From Liolophura sinensis (Eukaryota > Mollusca > Polyplacophora > Chitonida > Chitonidae), in contig NC_088295.1 of assembly GCF_032854445.1 (NCBI RefSeq), positions 26,711,385 through 26,775,384 of the forward strand: a stretch of 64,000 nucleotides of DNA, given 5' to 3'. The notes below the pieces were generated by a model, which worked only from the letters and a program-made list of their open reading frames with translations, was not told the DNA's origin and searched no databases. Made by a program: the position numbers and the translations under genes. Below are positions 29,702-41,114 of the stretch, piece by piece. Each line of letters opens with the position of its first letter. Within the stretch, counting starts at the first letter, position 1.

Positions 29702-31905
29702 GTATCATTGTCAGGATACAGGTTTTGTCATCATTGCTTGGTGTTCAGCTGACAAGGAGCCAGTGTCAGGATACAGGTTTTGTGACCATTACTTGGCGTT
29801 TGGCTGGCAAGGAGCCAGTGTCGGCATACAGGTTTTGTCATCATTGCTTGGTGTTCGGCTGACAAGAAGCCAGTGTCAGGATACAGGTTTTGTCATCATT
29901 GCTTGGTGTTCAGCTGACAAGGAGCCAGTGTCAGGATACAGGTTTTGTGACCATTACTTGGCGTTTGGCTGGCAAGGAGCCAGTGTCGGCATACAGGTTT
30001 TGTCATCATTGCTTGGTGTTCGGCTGACAAGAAGCCAGTGTCAGGATACAGGTTTTGTCATCATTGCTTGGTGTTTGGCTGACAAGGAGCCAGTATCGGG
30101 ATACATGTTTTGTCATGATTGCTTGGTGTTCGGCTGACAAGAAGCCAGTGTCAGGATACAGGTTTTGTCATCATTGCTTGGTGTTCGGCTGACAAGAAGC
30201 CAGTGTCAGGATACAGGTTTTGTCATCATTGCTTGGTGTTTGGCTGGCAAGGAGCCAGTGTCGGCATACAGGTTTTGTCATGATTGCTTGGTGTTTGGCT
30301 GAAAGAAGCCAGTGTCAGGATACAGGTTTTGTGACCATTGCTTGGCGTTTGGCTGACAAGGAGCCAGTATCGGGATACATGTTTTGTCATGATTGCTTGG
30401 TGTTCGGCTGACAAGAAGCCATTGTCAGGATACAGGTTTTCTCATCATTGCTTGGTGTTCAGCTGACAAGGAGCCAGTGTCAGGATACAGGTTTTGTGAC
30501 CATTGCTTGGCGTTTGGCTGACAAGGAGCCAGTATCGGGATACATGTTTTGTCATCATTGCTTGGTGTTCGGCTGACAAGAAGCCAGTGTCAGGATACAG
30601 GTTTTCTCATCATTGCTTGGTGCCCGGCTGACAAGAAGCCAGTGTCAGGATACAGGTTTTCTCATCATTGCTTGGTGTTCGGCTGACAAGAAGCCAGTGT
30701 CAGGATACAGGTTTTCTCATCATTGCTTGGTGTTCGGCTGACAAGAAGCCAGTGTCAGGATACAGGTTTTCTCATCATTGCTTGGTGTTCGGCTGACAAG
30801 GAGCCAGTATCGGGATACATGTTTTGTCATCATTGCTTGGTGTTCGGCTGACAAGAAGCCAGTGTCAGGATACAGGTTTTCTCATCATTGCTTGGTGTTC
30901 GGCTGACAAGAAGCCATTGTCAGGATACAGGTTTTCTCATCATTGCTTGGCGTTTGGCTGACAAGGAGCCAGTATCGGGATACATGTTTTGTCATGATTG
31001 CTTGGTGTTCGGCTGACAAGAAGCCATTGTCAGGATACAGGTTTTCTCATCATTGCTTGGTGTTCAGCTGACAAGGAGCCAGTGTCAGGATACAGGTTTT
31101 GTGACCATTGCTTGGCGTTTGGCTGACAAGGAGCCAGTATCGGGATACATGTTTTGTCATCATTGCTTGGTGTTCGGCTGACAAGAAGCCAGTGTCAGGA
31201 TACAGGTTTTCTCATCATTGCTTGGTGCCCGGCTGACAAGAAGCCAGTGTCAGGATACAGGTTTTCTCATCATTGCTTGGTGTTCGGCTGACAAGAAGCC
31301 AGTGTCAGGATACAGGTTTTCTCATCATTGCTTGGTGTTCGGCTGACAAGAAGCCAGTGTCAGGATACAGGTTTTCTCATCATTGCTTGGTGTTCGGCTG
31401 ACAAGGAGCCAGTATCGGGATACATGTTTTGTCATCATTGCTTGGTGTTCGGCTGACAAGAAGCCAGTGTCAGGATACAGGTTTTCTCATCATTGCTTGG
31501 TGTTCGGCTGACAAGAAGCCATTGTCAGGATACAGGTTTTCTCATCATTGCTTGGTGTTCGGCTGACAAGAAGCCAGTGTCAGGATACAGGTTTTCTCAT
31601 CATTGCTTGGTGTTCGGCTGACAAGAAGCCATTGTCAGGATACAGGTTTTCTCATCATTGCTTGGTGTTCGGCTGACAAGAAGCCATTGTCAGGATAGAG
31701 GTTTTGTCATCATTGCTTGGTGTTCGGCTGACAAGGTGCCAGTGTCAGGATACAGGTTTTGTCACCATCACTTGACAAGGTACCAGTGCCAGTATACAGG
31801 TTTTGTGACCATTGTGTGTTGTCCAACTGACAAGGTGGCTGTGTCAGTATACAAGGTTTGCTTCGTGTTTCGCTGATATGGTGGGAATATCAGTATACAG
31901 AATTT
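29702..31905. repeat. 55-bp minisatellite array, about 40 units, with higher-order structure
   Basis: The unit contains ATACAGGTTTTGTCATCATT and GCTTGGTGTTCGGCTGACAA and recurs every 55 bp (for example ATACAGG at 29716, 29771 and 29826). Units fall into variant classes (CTCATC versus GTCATC versus GTGACC; AAGAAGCC versus AAGGAGCC; ATACAGG versus ATACATG). Near the start, blocks repeat with a 165-bp period (three units; 29761 and 29926). From about 30416 a block of eleven units recurs 605 bp later (AAGCCATTGTC at 30416 and 31021; the rare TGCCCGGCTG at 30621 and 31226). Units decay after about 31740. Since 55 is not a multiple of three, translated frames across it are artefacts. Confidence 0.97.
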
Positions 31906-32194
31906 GGCATGAAGGTACCAGAGTCGGGATAGAGTTTTTTAAGATATATTTAGTTTCGTGATTGTAGTGTAACGCCCTCCTCAAAAACATTTTTCCTTTG
32001 CACAGAAGTCCTTGATCTAAATCAGTAGCAGAGTTAGAGGTAGCTGGATTTGATCACGCAACCTCATTGATCAGCTTCAGCTTATCTGCTGAAGCGTGGG
32101 CAATGATTTCTTTTAACAGGACATTGAGTACCCGGAAGTGCCAGAGAGGTGACATTAATATAGATTATCCAATGAACAGAATCCGTTTGTTGAA

Positions 32195-32320
32195 AATGAA
32201 ACACGGCAGCAGATCGTGACCTACTGGTGAAGGCCCTAGCTTTCTATTGCTAGGACACACGAGGTGCAGGTGATAACATCGGCCTTGGACAGGGAATGTA
32301 TGGATTCCACCAATTCTTCT
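32195..32320 (+). repeat. tRNA-like SINE fragment, family C
   Basis: It has 'tggtgaaggccctagctttctattgctagg', ACACGAGGTGCAGGTGATAA and GGACAGGGAATGTATGG, in the same order as the segment at 14620-14765. The B-box-like part is degenerate. Confidence 0.45.
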
Positions 32321-33080
32321 TTACTGTTCATGGGGGCCTTCGGCTATCGAGGATCCTTTTGCATATTCTAACATCCATTGAAGACTACTTCTTTTCCACC
32401 AGTATGAAGTGGAATTACACGTGGAAAAGTCCGCCATTACTGTTCTTTACAATATACATATTGTGCTATCAGAGATATGGACAGTCTCTTTTGAAAGACT
32501 GAGAAAAAAGAGGCGCATCAATGGGTAGAATATGATTGGACAGATGACGAGTAGGTGGACAAATTGAATGTAGTTCATATAGTGGTGCTTTACGGTATAG
32601 ATGTCAAAATTAAAAGACTATAGTTCTGACAACTGAGACAGATGCGACAATTTTCATTCCTTTGTTGCTATGTGCTCCATATTGTGTATAATTCAGCATC
32701 ATTGATCATTGAATAATGGCCTCATACGAAGGAGACTGTTGCCAGTTGACTGAAGTCTGTTTATACTGGTCCCGCTTCACATAGCGTTCATCTCAATTCT
32801 AATGGCAGATACCGTCATGATCATTAGTTTCTCTGGTAAAAACGAAAACATCCACGGGTTTTCAATTGAACAGGAAATAAATTATTTAATTATTTACAGT
32901 CCGGGAACTATCTGGAATCAACCTCTGTATAATATACATCGTTTTCTTGTTATATGTTTGCTAATTTGTTTTTAAGTGAATCTCGCTTCAACATCAGTTT
33001 AGAAATAAGGGGATGGACCGACGCTACAACCGATATGCTTTTAACAAAGTGTGTGACCAAGGCAAACACTAAAAGCTCTT
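32321..33080. other. No recognised feature
   Basis: AT-rich sequence without supported genes or repeats. Confidence 0.45.
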
Positions 33081-33089
33081 ACTGTAATA

Positions 33090-33235
33090 AAATTCCGTAA
33101 TGTAACAATTATTACACTATGGATAGCTCTTGCTACCCGGAATGTAAAAATGTTACACTATGGGTAGCACTCCCTACCCGTAATGCAATGACGTTACATT
33201 ACCTGTAGCAAATTCTACCCATAGTGTAGTGTGGA
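33090..33235. repeat. Cluster of near-palindromic GTAGC/GCTAC units
   Basis: Four short segments alternate between a 'gtaatgtaac...ttacactatggrtagc' form and its inverse. One clean pair is GCTACCC (33132-33138) with GGGTAGC (33162-33168), followed by CTACCCGTAATGCAATGACG and TTACATTACCTGTAGC. The cluster can fold into serial hairpins and may be a small foldback element. Confidence 0.6.
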
Positions 33236-33240
33236 AATTG

Positions 33241-35350
33241 AGAATTGAATCATGGGAAATCTAATGTAAACGGCTCCTGTAAGAACTGCTCACACCTTGA
33301 AACCGAAAATCCGTATTTAAAAACTACGATTTCGCCAGTCATTGTTGCTATGCAGTTAAGAACCCATTGACTACTTTTACATATTTTTTTTTATTGGCAC
33401 TCAATACATTACTGGCAAAATGTATATAAACCAAAAATATATATTTTAGTGCCTACCCAATCTTGTCTAAAGGTATGATCGTGATTAAAATGTACATGTA
33501 CAAATATATATTGTTTGTTAACTTGAAGTGTTATTGCCAAAATTCAAAGGCTCTCAGCCTGGGAGCCTAGAGTGCCGGGCACAGATCCCTGCGGTACGTA
33601 GACAATCTCCAGCATTTCTGCATGGAAACTGTTGGCATCCACGCCTAATTGACGTAAAAGCCTCATCGAGGGGGCGTCGAGTATACAATGGTTCCGGTTA
33701 GTGTGCATCTGTCGGTTGAGATGGCAGTGCCCTTTTCAATTTCACCCACTGGCACCTGTCAACGTCGTCCAGCTTTAACCATATCGCCGGGCGTAATCAC
33801 GATGTCACTCAGTTTAATATTTAAGTTTGCAATAGCATTATGGTGGGCGTAGTCCAACTGTACGACAGCAAAAGGGCAAATTTGATCCCTCGTTTCAGAG
33901 AAAGCACTTCGACAGGATCGTTGATCAAATAGCTAAGGTTTCGTCCACGTATATAGCCTATTCGTTAGCACTCATGACAGGCCTGTCCTCACACCACCTT
34001 GGAGCAATACCCATCAACGTCTTCACAATGTGATTGTGTTGAAATGTCAACAGACGCACATCCGATGTGTGCCTCTTGTCTTGGACGCCGTTATTATGGG
34101 TGTTTTTGTCCGGGATGATAAGGTCGACCGCTCTCATTGCCTACTCTCCTGAGCAGACAAATCCCAAGGCACACAGGCTGGCTCAAGATCGAAGATATGT
34201 GTACATGGGCACTCTTGGGAAAGCAAACGTTCAATTTAATTGAGTGGAAAGATAAAGATATTGATGGATTCAATGGTAGCCTCTTAGTCACAATGCCTCT
34301 AGAATTACACACACAACAGAGCATTAATCTCCAACAGTAAGCTACTTTATTCTGAAGATTTTCAAACGAATGCTGCCCTAACTTCCAATTATGCGAGAAA
34401 GTTTCTAACATCTTGTTCTTAGAACTCGACATAAACAAATGTCAGTGAGGTAGGCTCTGTCACCGGCTTCCAGGGATCAGATTTTGATACAAAGAGTATA
34501 CTATTGGCACTTTTGTTTGCAGATTAGTGATTTCTCTGCAATCTTAATGTATGGCTTTTGAAACAAATATGATTCTTCGACAAAATACATAATGCTGAAA
34601 GTCAGATGATTGCAGTTGATACAAGTGCATGTGTTCAAGATCTTGAGTGGATCTATTTACCAAAGCGTCACTCTCGCCTCAGCTCTTTGCCAATGTGAGG
34701 TCAGCGTTCTAATCTCCAACCACCAGTGCCCCAGTCTATTAAGATCAACGAGATATAAATTATATATATGTAGTGAACAACTTCTACTAGAGTAGCCCGA
34801 GATGAAAAGACAATACGTGTGAACATTGGATATAGCACTGGCGTGTTTTGTTACCCATATATTTTAGACGGCTGATCAACCTGTGAGAAACACATGTGAG
34901 ACCAGTGTCAATACAGACAGAACCACACAGTCCAGTTGTCTTGGATACCTAATACTGTATCCATCGGTATCAGGTTGACCATCTGGACAAATGCAGTACT
35001 GTGATGTGAATGACAACACGAAATGGGAAATGTACATAAATGTAGAGTCCAGCGAGTCTCGATACTTTGATGCTCTTGGTAAACCCTCTTATGTCCAATT
35101 ACAGTACTAATGACTATTAAAACTCCCAAAGCAAATTAGCATTGAGCATCGACTGGAAGTAACAATTTCTCTGTAAACACCATCAGTGTGAAACGAAAAA
35201 TGTATATGATGCTGACAGTATAAATGTTGTCACTGGCATTTCGACAGTCACACAGCATTTGAGGAAGTACAGAGTTTTGCGGAACAAAACATTTATGCTT
35301 CTACCTGCATATGCCAGATTGTTCTTAACTCTGCCAAAAACCTGCCGTTG
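33241..35350. other. No recognised feature
   Basis: Mixed AT-rich sequence. Short frames occur on both strands but none shows domain features, splice support or similarity to a family I know. Confidence 0.45.
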
Positions 35351-35356
35351 CCTTAT

Positions 35357-35403
35357 AGGTGAAATATTTTTGAGTACGACGTAAAACACAAATCAAATAA
35401 ATA
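35357..35403 (+). repeat. SINE family A tail fragment
   Basis: Only the 3' end is present: AGGTGAAATATTTTTGAGTA, then CGACGTAAAACACAAATCAA and ATAAATA. Confidence 0.75.
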
Positions 35404-36064
35404 TCTTATGACTTACGTAGGCAGAATAAAGTGTACACGGGTGTATGCAACTGACTTATATTTACATAATGGCAATGCGGAAATGTATGCAACGATAGGT
35501 TGGCTTATGTTTGTATCTTGCAGTGGACGTTAAGTAACAGGGCATAAGACACCACTTTGAAACACAGCAGACTGGATATGAGCGGGAAAATACTTTGGCG
35601 GCGCGCATTAAAATTATACAACACATTATTGAGGAACAGAAACTTATAAATTGAGACTTAAGAGCGACAGCCAAGCAAACTGAAGGTATATTTTCGGGAC
35701 TTTGCTGAGTGTCATTGTGTGTTGTCGTCCGTATGACGGTAGTCATGTAGGCTATGAGTTATAATTTGCCTTAATGCATGTCTAGAAGTGTTGACCCGGT
35801 CAACAACGTCTCTGTATTTATTTATTTATCAATTCATTACCACAAGGCATTACGGAATGCACTGACGAGAAAGCTGACTGTATAAAATAGATTAGTGTTT
35901 TACTCTTACAAACTAAATGCAATTGTATTCTACTTGTCACGTTTGACAAACGAATCGTTCTTTTGTTGGAACAAGGGACAAAAGACGCATTAGTTAATTA
36001 TATGTCTGTCACAATACTATTGTGTGCTCTGTGTAAATATAAACGTTAAATCGCTTCCCAATGA

Positions 36065-36209
36065 TTTATTTATTTATTTATTTGAGTGGTGTTTTACGCC
36101 GTATTCAAGAATATTTCACTTATACGACGTATTATGGTGGAAGGAAACCGGGCTCTGTCCTGGGGAAACCCACGACCATCCGCAGGTTGCTGACAGACCT
36201 TCCCACGTA
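36065..36209 (-). repeat. SINE family A, 5'-truncated, with a clear target-site duplication
   Basis: The reversed tail (TTATTTATTTATTTATTTGA) and body (GTATTATGGTGGAAGGAAAC) stop at TTCCCACGTA. The 13-bp sequence CGCTTCCCAATGA flanks it on both sides (36052-36064 and 36210-36222), showing an insertion by target-primed reverse transcription that stopped short. Confidence 0.92.
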
Positions 36210-36229
36210 CGCTTCCCAATGAGATGATA

Positions 36230-37985
36230 TTTATATCAGCTCTGTCATGTATTATGCAACAAAAGCAACTATTCTCAATTTAATCACAAAGTATGACCAT
36301 GAGGTATTGCATCTCATTGTCATTACGCCCACGTTGCATTAAGCAGCTGTTTTTTTTATTTTAATCTCAATTCCTCTGAAGTGATAGACTTTATGACGTA
36401 TGTACTACCAGTGAACGTGGCGTTAGAGCGCAGGTAGTACAAATGAAGTATTTTTAGTGTGGAGTAAGCAAACTAGAAACATAAATTATTGATGTTTGAT
36501 ATTTGTATAGCTCTTTTGAAACACAGGTATTCTTAATTCAAGACCTTTAATATTCCTACCCCTTGTATCAAAACATGCATGGCAATAATCTAAACGAGCT
36601 GCATATGTAAGCAAGTGTTTATGATTTTGTATCTCATATGTCTGTAACAGCGTAGAGTTTAAAGGAAAAGCCCGGAAAGTTTACAACCTTGGCTTTTAAT
36701 AGAGACCAAGATTTCGGAATTCAAAATGGCCTGGAAGTATTTTCTACGATGTTTGTACATATAGTTGTTGGGGTGCTCACAAAAACACTTGTGTTGTATG
36801 AACACAAACTTAGTGTTATTTCCAACAGAAGTCATGTGTCATATTTGAAGAACTCTTTCATGTGTTAAATTAAAAAAAAGACCTTGTCTGTATTTCATTA
36901 TTTTGTATCAGAAACATGTGAACTTCACATTTATTTAAAACGTTTATAGTTGGGTAACACACATGTGTGTTGAATGAAACAGCACAAGTTGTTGAGTTAG
37001 ATATAAACACAAGTGTTTTATGCGTACACGTACGTTTTCTCGCCCAATGGCTACTAGTGTCAAAGCAGAAATGAAATACCTGAGTGTTCTATTATGTACT
37101 CCGTCCATATTTGTAGTTTCCTTCGGATGTGACATGAGGTGGTTTGATAGTTTCATAGTGCCCACTGGGTGATACACGTGATCTTGTTTTACACTGTTGA
37201 TAGCGAACAATTTCATGAGCATTAATTTTTTTGCAGCATTATTATAGTTTGATGGGGACATGTGTACCATACCGCGGCGTGCAGGAACACATAGATGGAA
37301 TCAGGGACCGCCTTGGCATACAACACAATGTTTTTTTTATGATTTTTTATGTCCACAGCGAGCTCTTTCTCTGTCGTTAAAGATTAAAACGTTGAAAAGT
37401 CACTATTAGTGGCTTTATTGTCGTAAACCATCAAAAACCATCGTCTTTTCACATAGCCTACGTCGCACAAAGCATCATCATTTATGCTGTGAAATCTATT
37501 GTTCAATTCGGGTGTACCCATGATTTACAGTTCCGCTCATCTGTACTAAGCATAAATTAGTATGAAGCAGATGGTATGCGGCATTATCCTTGTGAACAAT
37601 TAGTTAATTATGATTTCCAAGTACGTTATTCTAAGAACAATTAGTTATCAAAGTACACATAGAGCCGGCACATTTTGTTTGGTCAGCTCGGCATGCGTGC
37701 TTAATCCGCCAGTGATGGGTAAATTCAACAAATAAGACTTGTTGGACAAGAATGAAAGGTCACATCACATTGTTTTCCATCATAGGGGAAAACGTACATG
37801 GCGTGAATTGTGTGTGTGGTGGATGATGGGAAGGTAAAGGGGATGGGGGGTTGGGGTACTGGAAGGTCGTTCTCATTTCCCTTCTGTTTGGTTTTTTGAT
37901 GGATTTTATGTGCAAAGCAGTACATAGAATCCCTCAACTTATAAATATTGTGACTATTATTGTGACTAACACACCACATTGTTTG
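36230..37985. other. No recognised gene
   Basis: AT-rich sequence. The motif AACACAAGTGTTT or its inverse appears several times around 36780-37020 (for example AACACTTGTGTTGTATGAAC and ACACAAGTGTTTTATGCG), which could mark a small decayed inverted-repeat element. No coding evidence. Confidence 0.35.
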
Positions 37986-38003
37986 CCGTAGGCTATATCT
38001 GTT

Positions 38004-38223
38004 AGAGTCGCCTCTATTGAGGTGTCGGTAAAACCAGCCATGCTCACTACCAAAATTGCCTTTAGTCAGTGATACGAAACAACATAAGCTCTACACATGG
38101 ATATGTTGGAAGTAGAGTCGCCTCTATTGAGCTGTCGGTAAAACCAGCCATGCTCACTACCAAAATTGCCTTTAGTCAGTGATACGAAACAACATAAGCT
38201 CTACACATGGATATGTTGGAAGT
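38004..38223. repeat. 110-bp direct duplication within the transposon arm
   Basis: Two tandem copies, 110 bp each, differ at about one base (TTGAGGTGTCGG versus TTGAGCTGTCGG). They lie at the outer end of the left inverted repeat of the foldback element. Confidence 0.92.
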
Positions 38224-38784
38224 CCATATTCTTCCAAAGCTGCACCAACATGGGGTTACAACAAACTCCACGTAGTACTCTACACTCTCAACGAATAGAC
38301 TACATTGTTTTTTTTTTATAACAAAATTTCCTAACATCCAGCTTTCAAACCATACTGCCGTGAGATCATATACTACAACAGATAATATTAAATTCATTTC
38401 TTAGGGTTATATTACACTAAAACGTGTAAACAATTTCAAATATGGCAGTGTGAGAACAGGGTTTACAGTAAAATCGATAGAAGTTTAGGTAACTGATGTT
38501 GTTCTTCATGAAAACATGTTGAACTCCGCCCAACACCCAGCTTGCGACTGGTTTTGGAATGATTATGACGTCACCCGAGGCCATGGGTTCTTGCCGTCGA
38601 AACAGAGCTTATGGACAGTACGATTGGAAAAAAGTGTCCTGACTTCATTTTCCTTGTAATAATGTGAACTTCAAGCATATCACTGTGTGGTGCTTATGTT
38701 GTAACGTGTCACTGACCAAAGGCAATTTTGGTAGCGAGTCTGACTGCTTTTAAAGACAGCTGAACATAGGCGACTCTCTAAAAG

Positions 38785-39126
38785 AGTGAGTGAGTGCTTG
38801 GGGTTTAACGTCGTACTCATCAATTTTTCAGTCATATGACGACGAAGGAATCCTTAAGGTGCATGTACGTGTAATGTGCCTCCTTGTTGCAGGACGGATT
38901 TCCACCACTCTTTTATCTAGTGTTGCTTCACTGAGACGCCTTACAGAAGGCAAGTATGACGCCTCGCCCGAGCCATTATACTGATACCAGTCGTTGCACT
39001 ATCCCCTTCATGCTGAACGCCAAGCGAGGAAGTTACAACTTCCTCTTTTAAAGTCTTAGGTGTGACTCGACCCAGGATTGACCCTGGATCTACCGCTCTC
39101 GAAGCGGACGCTCTATCAACCCTCTT
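38785..39126 (-). repeat. tRNA-derived SINE, family B, nested in the foldback transposon
   Basis: The reversed tail GAGTGAGTGAGTGCTTGGGG, body (CGACGAAGGAATCCTTAAGG) and tRNA-like head (AGGATTGACCCTGGATCTAC, CGCTCTCGAAGCGGACGCTC) are all present. TAAAAG flanks the insertion at 38779-38784 and 39127-39132. This copy keeps a longer head than the one at 27745. Confidence 0.9.
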
Positions 39127-40098
39127 TAAAAGAAATAGACTACAGGCAAATTCGTCCATCCAAACTTGTTTGACACAACAGTATGTCGTAATATGAGATC
39201 ACCTGAAATTGATCTCCATAACAAACCTTGCCTTGAATGAATGAATTATGGCGGTAAAAAACGGGCGTCCTCAGTTTCCATCTGCTTGATTGAATGATTG
39301 ATTGATTTATCACCGCTTATTGCCACGAAAGCCTGCCGGTAGAAAGCTGGGAGCCGGGGAATCCACAAATTCACCATTTAAGGCCACGATTGAACGCGCA
39401 TGTTGCGCGCCTTGTGTCTCATAAAACGCTCCTTAACACTGAGCTTCAAGTAGTGTAGTGGTTAGACTTGTGACCTGCAGTATCCGGTTTAATGCTGTGT
39501 ATTGTGAAGGCTGAAAGTATTTAATATGTTATTATGAGCATTAGAAGATTCTCTCCGTATTAGTATATAATTCGGACCAGACCTTCGTATGTCAGTCGCC
39601 ATATCATATTGTTGACGTCCCCGGTCAATAACCGCTGGACCAATTTCCAACTTAAACGCAAGCTACCAGAAAAAAAACTAAGAAACTAGACTGGAGAAAT
39701 GTTAAGAGAATTATCAACAGTATTTATTCTGGAAAAACACAAGGAATGTTCTATGCGGATAAATTTAATTCAGTATCCAAATCGTACACCATGCTAGTTT
39801 ATAAGAATAATATATACTCATTCAAACAATTAGAAATTCGTGTAAACTTAAGGCGTTTGATGTAGAGTCCTTGACAGTAGTTTTTGTTGTATTACATTGC
39901 GACGCTGACTGAAATCGTCGAGCAAACACTATTACAGACAAGATTAGTAAACACTTCATATTCAGGACTCGGCATATGAGTGGTCAGTACTGATCTGTCC
40001 ACTGTGTGTAACTCAAAACAACAACATATGTGCAGGTTACAAAACCATGTGGATTGGTCTAAAACGAATAATTTAGAAGCTGTGTGTCCAATTGTTTA

Positions 40099-40351
40099 GG
40101 GGCCTCCGTGGCTCAGTTGGTTAGAGCGCTAGCGCAGCATAATGACCCAGGAGTCTCTCACCAATGCGGTCGCTGTGAGTTCAAGTCCAGCTCTCCGACC
40201 GTCAGTGGGAAGATCTGCCAGCTACCTGCGAATGGTCGTGGGTTTCTGCCGGGCTGTGCCCGGTTTCCACCCACCATAATGCTGGCCGCCGTCGTATAAG
40301 TGCAATATTCTTGAGTACGGCGTAAAACACCAATCAAATAAATAAATAAAT
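40099..40351 (+). repeat. SINE family A, full length, with target-site duplication
   Basis: It begins GGGGCCTCCGTGGCTCAGTT, keeps both polymerase III boxes, has a short body deletion after CAAGTCCAGCTC, and ends in AAATAAATAAAT. CCAATTGTTTA flanks it at 40088-40098 and 40352-40362. The intact duplication suggests a fairly recent insertion. Confidence 0.95.
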
Positions 40352-40659
40352 CCAATTGTTTATATTGTCATGTGATACGAAAAGATAAATAGCCACAATA
40401 CACTTAAAAAAGTTGCACCTATCGCCTGCAATTAGACTGATAAAAAAAGCAAATGAAAACAGCATGAACCAGAACGATGGCTTTAGAGTCACGTGACCAC
40501 GGTACACTTATCAAATGTATTACACTGAAGATGACGCCATATGTTTTGATAACCTAGGATAACACAGAATAACTTATAACTATGAAGTCTAAGGGCTGTA
40601 TGATTACAGGGAGACAACTCTAGTGTTAGGTATCCACTGTCGTATGTATGCATGTATGT

Positions 40660-40925
40660 ATACATGTTTGAGGTTTTAACGTCGTACTTAACAGATGTTC
40701 AGTAATATGACGACGAGGACTCACTAGGTATGTGTACATATAGTGTGTCTTATGACAGGTCGAGATCATGTCGCCAAAGTGCCACTGGACTGTCATGCTG
40801 AAGACACCAGATATGACACCCCACCCAATCACATTATCCTGCCACCAACCAGCACTGTTTCCTCGCTCTAACCTGTGCTAAGCTACAAGTCTCATTTTAA
40901 AAGTCGTTGGAATGTCCTTCGTCGT
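40660..40925 (-). repeat. SINE related to family B, diverged
   Basis: The block TTTTAACGTCGTACTTAACA, then TAATATGACGACGAGGACTC, follows the reversed end of family B. The rest of the body (around CATGTCGCCAAAGTGCCACT) differs, so it is a sister family or a composite. A clear tRNA-like head was not seen. Confidence 0.6.
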
Positions 40926-40942
40926 GGAAAAACAGTATGAAT

Positions 40943-41110
40943 GAATGATTATGGTTTAACGCCACATCGGCAATATTTCGGCTGATAAAAGGATAACTAC
41001 TAATTAACCGCAGGTTTTGATTTTGTACATCTGATGCTTGTCCTGAAACGTGAATTCTCGCCACGATATGGCTGAAATGTTGCCAATGTGGCGTTAAGCC
41101 ATATTCATTC
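40943..41110. mobile_element. Small foldback MITE with about 37-bp inverted repeats
   Basis: The left arm at 40943-40980 (GAATGATTATGGTTTAACGC, then CACATCGGCAATATTTCG) is the inverse of the right arm at about 41071-41110 (GCTGAAATGTTGCCAATGTG, then GCGTTAAGCCATATTCATTC) with few mismatches. The internal part is about 90 bp with no coding capacity. A right-arm fragment lies at 8930-8990. Confidence 0.8.
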
Positions 41111-41114
41111 ATTC

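Larger units (their letters stand above)
37991..39140. mobile_element. Long-TIR foldback transposon, second copy, interrupted by a SINE
   Basis: Flanking TA dinucleotides (37989-37990 and 39141-39142) bound ends that read GGCTATATCTG and GAAATAGAC, the same ends as at 12951-13786. The orientation is opposite: the internal blocks TTTCCTAACATCCAGCTTT and GGTTTACAGTAAAATCGATA are the reverse complements of those in the first copy. A 110-bp segment of the left arm is duplicated in tandem (AGAGTCGCCTCTATTGAG at 38004 and 38114). SINE B sits in the right arm at 38785-39126 with a TAAAAG duplication. Confidence 0.8.

Noticed and set aside
29694-30137. 147-codon repetitive open frame
   Set aside because: It runs through a 55-bp minisatellite. 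The frame stays open only because three units make 165 bp, and it breaks when the block structure changes.
29702-31905. CRISPR-like array
   Set aside because: The repeats are directly contiguous without unique spacers, and the sequence is eukaryotic. It is a minisatellite.
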